Shown here in pieces: positions 13,490-18,883 of a stretch of DNA of 18,883 nucleotides. Under the pieces are notes generated by a model. It had not been told where the DNA came from and ran no database searches. It worked only from the letters and a program-made list of their open reading frames with translations. The stretch covers positions 1 through 18,883 of the forward strand of contig CAZYWA010000098.1 of NCBI GenBank assembly GCA_964650975.1, written 5' to 3'. How positions within the stretch are numbered: position 1 is the first letter of the stretch; each line of letters starts with the position of its first letter. The stretch comes from CAZYWA01 sp964650975 [NCBI: uncultured bacterium]. GTDB taxonomy: Bacteria > JADJOY01. A program made the translations under genes and the position numbers.

Positions 13490-14982
13490 TCCATCCCTCG
13501 ACCGGCGGCCCCGGGTGGCAGGGCCGCGTGCGCGCCGGTCTCGAAGGCCTTCCAGAACGGATACACCACGGCCAGGTACGCTCCGAGCGCCACGGCGGTG
13601 CCGAGCACCAGTCTAGTGGCCGGCTGAGTAAACCAACCCGCCCAGGGGATTGCAAAGAGGAGGCCGATCATGGCGGCCGTCCCCCCGCTGATCCGCAGGG
13701 CCGCACCCCACGCGGGCCAGCCCAGCCCCGCCCGTTTCCACAAGTAAATCACCACGATCCAGACCGTGACGGAGGACGCCAGCGCAATCCCCCCCACCCC
13801 CATCTTGAACAGGGCCAGGTCCGACAACGTGTTGATGACGAGCGCCAACATCCCGAAGCGAAACACTTCACGGGTGTTCCGCTCGACGAAGTACATCCCC
13901 TTGAGCCCCATCCCCGCCAGGCTGGCGGGGATGCCCACACCGTAGGCGATCACGGTGGTGGCCGCGACCGGCGCCTGCCGGGCGGTGAACTTGCCGTGGT
14001 GGAGGATCAGGCCCACCACGTCGTGGGCCGACCACACCACCAGCACGCCGAGCGGCAGGCCCACGGATATCAGGAAGATGGCCATGGCCGAGCCCACCCG
14101 GCGCATGCTGCCCTCGGTGACCCGCGCCGTGGAGAGCTCGGGAACGAACACCGAGATGAAGCTCGTGGCCATGAGCACTGGCAGCGTCTTGGCGAGGCGA
14201 TCGCCGTAGTTGAGGATCGAGATGCTGCCCGGCTCGAGGTACGAGGTGATGAATCGATCGATGAACGGGTTGGCCTGGTCGAGCAGCAGGAACGTGGCGA
14301 CGGTCCCCGCGCCGGCGATCAGCGGCCGCAGGTCGCCGAGACCCTGGAACGGCGCGGTGACCTGGGCGACGGCGATTCCGTGGCGGCGCCCGGCAACGGT
14401 GAGGATGGCGAGCTGCACCGCGGCCGCCGCGACCAGCCCCACCGCGTAGCCACGCACTCCGAACATCCCGCCCAGCACGAAGAGCGCCACCATGGCGACC
14501 ACGCGCCATACGGTCGCGGCGAGCTCCGGCTCGTAGAACACCCGGTGCGCGTAGAAGAGGTTCTGCCCCGCTCCGAAGAGACCCAGCAGGAAGAACGACG
14601 GTGCCAGGATCCGCAGCAGATGGCCGCCTTCGACGAGCGCCTCGTCCGGCAGGTTCGGCGCGGAGATGCGGATGATCGCGGGCGCGGCCACGTAGATGAA
14701 CGCGGTCGCGATACCCAGGAACACCAGCCACCACGTGGCGACGAGCGCGGGGACTCGATCGCGCTTCGCCATGGAGCTCTCGATCAGGAACGGGATCAGC
14801 ACCATCCCGACCACGCGCGGTAGCTCGCGGGCCAGGTTCACCGCCACCACCATCGCGGTGTTGAGCGCGTCCATGACGCCGTTGGTCGGCAGCACCCAGG
14901 CGAGCGCGAACCCCAGCATCGCGCCCAGCGCCGAGTTCACCAGCTTGAGCGCCGAGAGCCGGGCGCCTCTGCCGAGGCTCAT
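13486..14982 (-). CDS. MurJ/MviN-type lipid-linked oligosaccharide flippase (MOP superfamily)
   Basis: 498 residues, strongly hydrophobic, with about 13-14 transmembrane segments. Conserved MurJ-like segments include ELPRVVGMVLIPFLIES near the N-terminus, YLEPGSISILNYGDRLAK followed by TSFISVFVPELS in the middle, and LHHGKFTARQ. MurJ flips lipid II for peptidoglycan; a copy located between a GT4 gene and a polymerase gene more likely moves a lipid-linked exopolysaccharide repeat, the job usually done by Wzx. Both ends overlap neighbours by 4 bases, so the gene is firmly part of the operon. The start lacks a ribosome site, consistent with translational coupling. The cell's main murJ could also be this gene, but context argues against it. 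A 25-base palindrome lies inside the coding region. Confidence 0.87.
   Translation of the reverse strand: MSLGRGARLSALKLVNSALGAMLGFALAWVLPTNGVMDALNTAMVVAVNLARELPRVVGMVLIPFLIESSMAKRDRVPALVATWWLVFLGIATAFIYVAAPAIIRISAPNLPDEALVEGGHLLRILAPSFFLLGLFGAGQNLFYAHRVFYEPELAATVWRVVAMVALFVLGGMFGVRGYAVGLVAAAAVQLAILTVAGRRHGIAVAQVTAPFQGLGDLRPLIAGAGTVATFLLLDQANPFIDRFITSYLEPGSISILNYGDRLAKTLPVLMATSFISVFVPELSTARVTEGSMRRVGSAMAIFLISVGLPLGVLVVWSAHDVVGLILHHGKFTARQAPVAATTVIAYGVGIPASLAGMGLKGMYFVERNTREVFRFGMLALVINTLSDLALFKMGVGGIALASSVTVWIVVIYLWKRAGLGWPAWGAALRISGGTAAMIGLLFAIPWAGWFTQPATRLVLGTAVALGAYLAVVYPFWKAFETGAHAALPPGAAGRGME
13909..13933. repeat. Perfect 25-base palindrome inside the flippase gene
   Basis: Arms CATCCCCGCCAG (13909-13920) and CTGGCGGGGATG (13922-13933) are perfectly complementary around one central G. 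On the coding strand it spells codons for IPASLAGM-like residues in a membrane loop region. It would form a very stable hairpin in the mRNA. Confidence 0.7.
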
Positions 14983-16085
14983 GTCGCCCCGGCCATGACG
15001 CTCGCCGGGCGCCGTGCCAAGAGCTCGTCGTAGAGCTCCTCGTGGCGCCGCACCACGCTCGCGAGCGTGTACTCGCTCACGATCTTGGCGTGCCCTTTCT
15101 CGCCGCGCTCGCGCGCGAGCCGCGGGTCGGCGAAGAGCCGCTGGATCTCGTCGGCCATCGCGGGCGGGTCCGCGGGCGGGACCAGCCCGCCGATCGAGTC
15201 GAGGAGCTGCGGATTGCCGCCCACCCGCGTCGCCACGATCGGCAGTGCCGCGGCCATCGCTTCCAGTACCGCGTTCGAGAGCCCTTCACGATGCGACGGC
15301 GCGACGAAGAGATCGGCATCGGCCAGCAATGCGGTCACGTCGCTGCGGTAGCCGACGAACGCCACTTGCTTCTCGAGCCCGAGCGACCGGGAGAGCGCTT
15401 CCAGTGCCGCGCGCTCGCCGCCGTCGCCCACCATCGAGCACCGGAAGTCGACGCCGCGGCGCGCCAGCTCGGCGAGCGCCCGGAGCATCACGTCGAAGCC
15501 CTTCACCGGCTCGAAGCGTCCCACGCCCACGATGAGCGGCGGTCCGGAACGGTCGCGGCGCGGCGGCGCGCCGCCCGGATCGACGTCGAGCCCGTTCGAG
15601 ATCACCACCAGCCGGCTGCGAAACGGCCGAAGGAAGAACGCCAGGTGCTCGTACACCGCCTGCGACACGCAGATCACCTTGTCGGTCACGCCGGTGAGCA
15701 GGAGCTCGGGCACGTAGGTCTTCCACGGATGCTCGCGGAAGCTCAGCGTCGCGTGGGTGTGCAGGACGCCGCGCACTCCCGCCTTGAGTGCCGCCGCGCG
15801 GCCCCAGGCGCCTCCGGAGAACATGTGGCTGTGCACCAGGTCGACACCGCGCTCGCGGATGAGGCGCGCGAGCGCCCCGATCCGCGCGACGTCGGGGCGC
15901 GCGTCGATGCGCACCAGGTCGAAGCCGTCGGCCGTCATGGCCTCGGCGATCTCGCCTCCCAGGAACGTCGCCACGATCGAGTGGTACCGGTCGCCGTCCA
16001 TGCCGCGCACCAGCCGCTCGAGCGCCCGCTCGCGCCCGCCGCGATGCATGTGCTCGATCACGTGCAGGACGGTCGCGCGCGCCAT
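14979..16085 (-). CDS. Glycosyltransferase family 4 (GT-B fold)
   Basis: 368 residues, typical for GT4. The N-terminal acceptor domain has the motif HRGGRERAL (14-22), and DLVHSHMFSGG (82-92) follows. The C-terminal donor domain has VGRFEPVKGF (188-197, with Arg190 and Lys195) and the retaining E-x7-E pair in SHREGLSNAVLEAM (Glu267, Glu275), so catalysis is probably intact. It would add one sugar from a nucleotide donor to the lipid-linked repeat on the cytoplasmic face before flipping. It is coupled to the flippase by an ATGA overlap and sits 36 bases after the polymerase gene. No strong ribosome site is seen at the ATG. It is the only glycosyltransferase in the window, so others (and the initiating enzyme) must lie elsewhere. 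Donor and linkage are not predictable. Confidence 0.92.
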   Translation of the reverse strand: MARATVLHVIEHMHRGGRERALERLVRGMDGDRYHSIVATFLGGEIAEAMTADGFDLVRIDARPDVARIGALARLIRERGVDLVHSHMFSGGAWGRAAALKAGVRGVLHTHATLSFREHPWKTYVPELLLTGVTDKVICVSQAVYEHLAFFLRPFRSRLVVISNGLDVDPGGAPPRRDRSGPPLIVGVGRFEPVKGFDVMLRALAELARRGVDFRCSMVGDGGERAALEALSRSLGLEKQVAFVGYRSDVTALLADADLFVAPSHREGLSNAVLEAMAAALPIVATRVGGNPQLLDSIGGLVPPADPPAMADEIQRLFADPRLARERGEKGHAKIVSEYTLASVVRRHEELYDELLARRPASVMAGAT

Positions 16086-16121
16086 GGGCAGGAGAGCCGG
16101 TCGACGGTCAACCGCAGCCGA

Positions 16122-17645
16122 TCAGTGGCTGCTGGTGTCGAGGGCGCGTTCGAGAAGGCCTGGCCAGCCGCTCGGCAGGGCCGGTTGCGGCTGGGGTGGC
16201 GGGACTCCGGGCATGGGCGGCGAGTCTTGCTGCTCGGCGGCGGCCTGGCTCGCCGCGACCGCCTGCTGGTACCGGGCGACGGCCAGCGCTTCGCGACCCG
16301 CACGCTCGCTCAGCGCGCGAATCATCGCGAGCATGATCCACAGGTACTTGTTGAGCGCGGTGATCTGGAACACGCCGATCATCAGCAGGCCCACCAGCGC
16401 CAGGAGCACGGTGCGCCCGTAGAGACCCACTTCTCCGGGAATCTTGGTGAGGCGCCAGCCGGAGCGCAGCACCACGAACCACATGCCGAGGAAGATCACC
16501 ACGCCGATGATGCCGCTCTCGGTGACCACGGTGACGTACATGTTGTGCGCCACCCGCTGGACGCCGATCAGCGACACCTCCTGCTGGTACTCGGCGAGCG
16601 AGTGCAGCACCCGGAAGTTTCCCGGCCCGCAGCCGAAGAGCGGGTGGTCCTCGATGATGCGCTTTGCCACCTTGAGGTAGTTGGTGCGCCGCCACATCGA
16701 GTAGTCGCCGCCCTCGCTGTTGTTGAACGCGATGAGCGTGGCCATGCGCTGCCAGTAGCGTCCCGGCACGAGCGGCAGGCACGCGAGGAAACCGAAGAGC
16801 CCGGTCGCGAGCCAGCTCGCGGGAATGTGTTTCCAGGAGGTGATCACGAACAGCACCAGCATGATCGCCATCACCAGGAAGGCCGAGCGCGAATAGGTGA
16901 GCACCAGGCCGATCACCATGATGCCGGCGCCGGCGAAGCCCCAGAAACGGGGCCAGCCGCGCCGTCCCACGATCGCGTAGAGGGACGTCGAGAGCGGCAG
17001 CAGGATGAACGCGGCGAAGAGATTGGGCGTGATGTCGGAGGCGCCGGTGATCCGCACCAGCATGTTCCCCGAGGCGCCCTCGGTGGCCATGTGGGAGAAC
17101 GGGTTGCTGCCCGCGAAGTAGCTCTTCATGCCCACCAGGATCGAGGTCGCGACCGAGATCCGCACCACCGCGAGCAACCGCCGCTGCCACGCCGGCTCGA
17201 CGAACGCCCGGCTCAGCACGAAGTAGAGCAGCCACATGCTGCCCAGGCGCCGGAACTCGTCGAGTGCCGTGTCGCGGTCCACCGCCATCGCCACCCCGAG
17301 ACCCGTGTAGAGCGCCCACACCAGGAGCCAGCGGTCGATCGGATGCAGGCCGACGCGGCGGTCGGGCTTCACCAGGTACTGGAGGAACAGGATCCCCATC
17401 GCGGCGGGGAAGAAGAGCTTGTTGAGCGTCATCGCCGCGGCGCCGCCCGGCAGTGCCGCCAGCACGTCGAGCGGGATCAGGAACACCATCGCCAGCAGGA
17501 TCACCTGCGGATAGCGGAGCACCAGCGGCAACGCCGCGAGCCCGAACGGGGCGCCGAGCAGCGCGATCGACTTCGAGCCCAGGGCGAAGGCAACGCCCAC
17601 CACCACCAGGCTCAGGCACAGGGCCGCGAGGAAGATCAGCGGCAT
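16122..17645 (-). CDS. O-antigen ligase / Wzy-type polymerase membrane protein
   Basis: 507 residues from the ATG at 17645, which has GGAG seven bases upstream and begins directly with a membrane helix (MPLIFLAALC); an upstream in-frame ATG at 17741 would overlap the previous gene and add an arginine-rich leader. About ten to twelve transmembrane helices flank a periplasmic loop with the Wzy_C signature: RTNYLKVAKRIIEDHPLFG, then GPGNF (about residues 315-342), and RVAHNMYVTVVTESG (about 362-376), including the conserved His-Asn pair. Such enzymes polymerise lipid-linked repeats or ligate glycans to an acceptor in the periplasm. Its place directly after the chain-length gene favours polymerase. 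The C-terminus is a low-complexity Gln/Ala/Pro-rich tail of roughly 45 residues, probably cytoplasmic. Confidence 0.87.
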   Translation of the reverse strand: MPLIFLAALCLSLVVVGVAFALGSKSIALLGAPFGLAALPLVLRYPQVILLAMVFLIPLDVLAALPGGAAAMTLNKLFFPAAMGILFLQYLVKPDRRVGLHPIDRWLLVWALYTGLGVAMAVDRDTALDEFRRLGSMWLLYFVLSRAFVEPAWQRRLLAVVRISVATSILVGMKSYFAGSNPFSHMATEGASGNMLVRITGASDITPNLFAAFILLPLSTSLYAIVGRRGWPRFWGFAGAGIMVIGLVLTYSRSAFLVMAIMLVLFVITSWKHIPASWLATGLFGFLACLPLVPGRYWQRMATLIAFNNSEGGDYSMWRRTNYLKVAKRIIEDHPLFGCGPGNFRVLHSLAEYQQEVSLIGVQRVAHNMYVTVVTESGIIGVVIFLGMWFVVLRSGWRLTKIPGEVGLYGRTVLLALVGLLMIGVFQITALNKYLWIMLAMIRALSERAGREALAVARYQQAVAASQAAAEQQDSPPMPGVPPPQPQPALPSGWPGLLERALDTSSH

Positions 17646-17688
17646 CGGCGCGCTCCGAGCGCCTGGTTCGCGCCCTCGAGGTCGAGCC

Positions 17689-18883
17689 TCACGCAGCCTG
17701 CTCGAGCGAATAGGTCGCGAGCACCGGGATGCCCAGCTCACGAACGATCTGCTCGGGCAGCTTGAACGAGTCGTCGAGCAGCTCGAGCAGCACCGCGACC
17801 ACCACGCCCAGGAAGAAGCCGACCGCCGCCGAGAGCGGGATCAGCGTGCCACGGCGCGGGAAGAGCGCGTCCCGATCGACGTAAGGCTCGGAGATCACCG
17901 CCACGTTGGGCAGCAAGCTCGCGCGCAGCTCGTTCTCGACGTCGACGTCGTTGATCTTGTTCTGGAACTGACTCACCTGGTCGAGCAGGTTGTGGCGCCG
18001 CTGCTCGAGCAGCGTCATGCGCTGTTCGGCTTCCTCGACGTGCGGGATCCGGACCTTGATCTCCTCGAGCTGGGACTCGAGCTGCTTGCGCCGTCCCTGG
18101 ACGCTGGCGAGGTCGTTGGTCAGGTACTCGGTCACGATCTGCTTGTACTGGGCGCCGAGCGTCGTCAGCTCGCGATCGACCGCCTGGACCATGGAGCTCG
18201 AGGGGTCGAAGCTGCGCAGCATCTCGGCCTTCTGGCCCTCGAGCGTGCCCATGCGCCCGCCGATCTGGCTCAGCATCGGATCGTTGGTGGTGCTGTCGAT
18301 GGGCAGCGCGCGGATCGCCCGCGGCGGCATGGTCTTGGCGCGTTCGACGAGACCGGTGAGCTCGTTCTCGTGCAAGGTGAGCTTGTTGACCTCGGAGACC
18401 ATGTCGCCGAGCTGCGACACCAGCCGGCCCTTCTCCTCCCCCGGCGCCACGAACGCGGGGTCGGTGCGGATCTGCCCGATCTCCTTGTTGATGTCGTCGA
18501 GCTCGGCGAGCCGCGCCTCGGTCTGCTTGCGGTAGAACCCGGGCGCCGCGGCGTTGCTCCAGATCCGGGTGCGCTGCTCCAGGTAGACGCGCAGGTAGGT
18601 GCGCAGGATCTCGTCGGTCAGCCGCTTGTCGAAGTGCCTCACGCGCACGTCGAGCACGTCGTTGCCGACACCCGGCGTCACGTCCACGATCGAAGTCAGC
18701 GCCGGGATGAGCTCGTCGCCGGGCAACGGCGCGCCGCCGTCGTCGGGGGTCTTCACGAAGTAGGTCTTGACGGCGTGAAGCGCGTCCGAGATCGCCCGCA
18801 TGCTGTTCTTGAACCAGTCCGGCTTGGCTTCGTTCGACCAGCTGAGCTGCAGCGTGTCGTGCTTGGGCCGCAGGTCCGCGATC
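17689..18883 (-). CDS. Wzz/GumC-type polysaccharide chain-length determinant (5' end missing)
   Basis: The frame stays open from the stop at 17689 to the right edge, giving about 397 residues; the start and first membrane helix lie outside the window. The Met at 18801 is internal: 27 open codons precede it and the homologous region continues across it. Visible parts are a periplasmic beta-alpha domain (DVLDVRVRHFDKRLTDEILRTYL), a long coiled-coil-like stretch rich in Glu, Gln, Leu and Arg, a proline/arginine approach (EPYVDRDALFPRRG) to a final transmembrane helix (LIPLSAAVGFFLGVVVAVLL), and a short cytoplasmic end LDDSFKLPEQIVRELG. It carries no kinase domain, so the separate CpsD-like protein downstream is its likely partner. 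Such proteins set polymer length with Wzy, whose gene follows after 43 bases. Confidence 0.87.
   Translation of the reverse strand, partial: IADLRPKHDTLQLSWSNEAKPDWFKNSMRAISDALHAVKTYFVKTPDDGGAPLPGDELIPALTSIVDVTPGVGNDVLDVRVRHFDKRLTDEILRTYLRVYLEQRTRIWSNAAAPGFYRKQTEARLAELDDINKEIGQIRTDPAFVAPGEEKGRLVSQLGDMVSEVNKLTLHENELTGLVERAKTMPPRAIRALPIDSTTNDPMLSQIGGRMGTLEGQKAEMLRSFDPSSSMVQAVDRELTTLGAQYKQIVTEYLTNDLASVQGRRKQLESQLEEIKVRIPHVEEAEQRMTLLEQRRHNLLDQVSQFQNKINDVDVENELRASLLPNVAVISEPYVDRDALFPRRGTLIPLSAAVGFFLGVVVAVLLELLDDSFKLPEQIVRELGIPVLATYSLEQAA

Noticed and set aside
17646-17741. N-terminal extension of the Wzy-like protein from 17741
   Set aside because: Arginine-rich leader overlapping the chain-length gene; the ATG at 17645 has its own ribosome site and starts at the first membrane helix.
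15042-17765. Long open frame on the plus strand opposite the glycosyltransferase and polymerase genes
   Set aside because: The translation is low-complexity (His, Arg, Glu) and spans two well-supported minus-strand genes; it reflects codon bias only.
1-18883. CRISPR array, tRNA/rRNA genes, insertion sequences, prophage genes
   Set aside because: No regularly spaced repeats, no tRNA-like cloverleaf noticed, and no transposase or integrase motif seen on either strand by eye.

Overview
This window is high-GC DNA, tightly packed with genes that mostly overlap by 4 bases (ATGA or GTGA). It carries a lipobox-type lipoprotein and the parts of a Wzz/Wzy-type polysaccharide export system, so the source is most likely a Gram-negative environmental bacterium. 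The style (VolA-like TIG/hydrolase lipoprotein, Uma2, VapBC, QueA paralogue) resembles Myxococcota, other former deltaproteobacteria or a related candidate phylum. That placement is an impression; no rRNA or other taxonomic marker is present.

Layout. (1) Positions 1-4765, plus strand: a translationally coupled glycan operon with the 3' end of a polysaccharide deacetylase, a DegT-family sugar aminotransferase, a Gfo/Idh/MocA sugar dehydrogenase, a left-handed-beta-helix N-acyltransferase with a C-terminal Cys cluster, and an FAD-dependent amine-oxidase/UDP-galactopyranose-mutase-like enzyme. The dehydrogenase, aminotransferase and acyltransferase match the logic of 3-acetamido sugar (WbpB/WbpE/WbpD-like) synthesis. 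(2) 4975-6293: a VapBC-type toxin-antitoxin pair behind a perfect palindromic operator, then a convergent Uma2-family gene. (3) 6294-9005: a hairpin-rich noncoding stretch, then a 756-residue lipoprotein with a TIG domain and an alpha/beta-hydrolase nucleophile elbow. (4) 9058-11523: a short-chain dehydrogenase and a divergent QueA-like protein in one minus-strand operon, divergent from an XRE-cupin regulator. (5) 11560-18883, minus strand: a second glycan operon running from a chain-length-determinant protein (5' end outside the window) through a Wzy-like ligase/polymerase, a GT4 glycosyltransferase, a MurJ/MviN-type flippase, and a BY-kinase-like ATPase without the Walker A lysine, to a membrane-anchored SGNH hydrolase.

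The two glycan operons point at each other across about 7 kb of accessory genes. Together they could make an activated amino sugar (left), assemble and flip a lipid-linked repeat, polymerise it and control its length (right), and trim or modify the product (deacetylase, SGNH protein). The most unusual parts are the SDR/QueA-like/XRE-cupin cassette, the lysine-less kinase-like protein, and several strong inverted repeats at regulatory positions.
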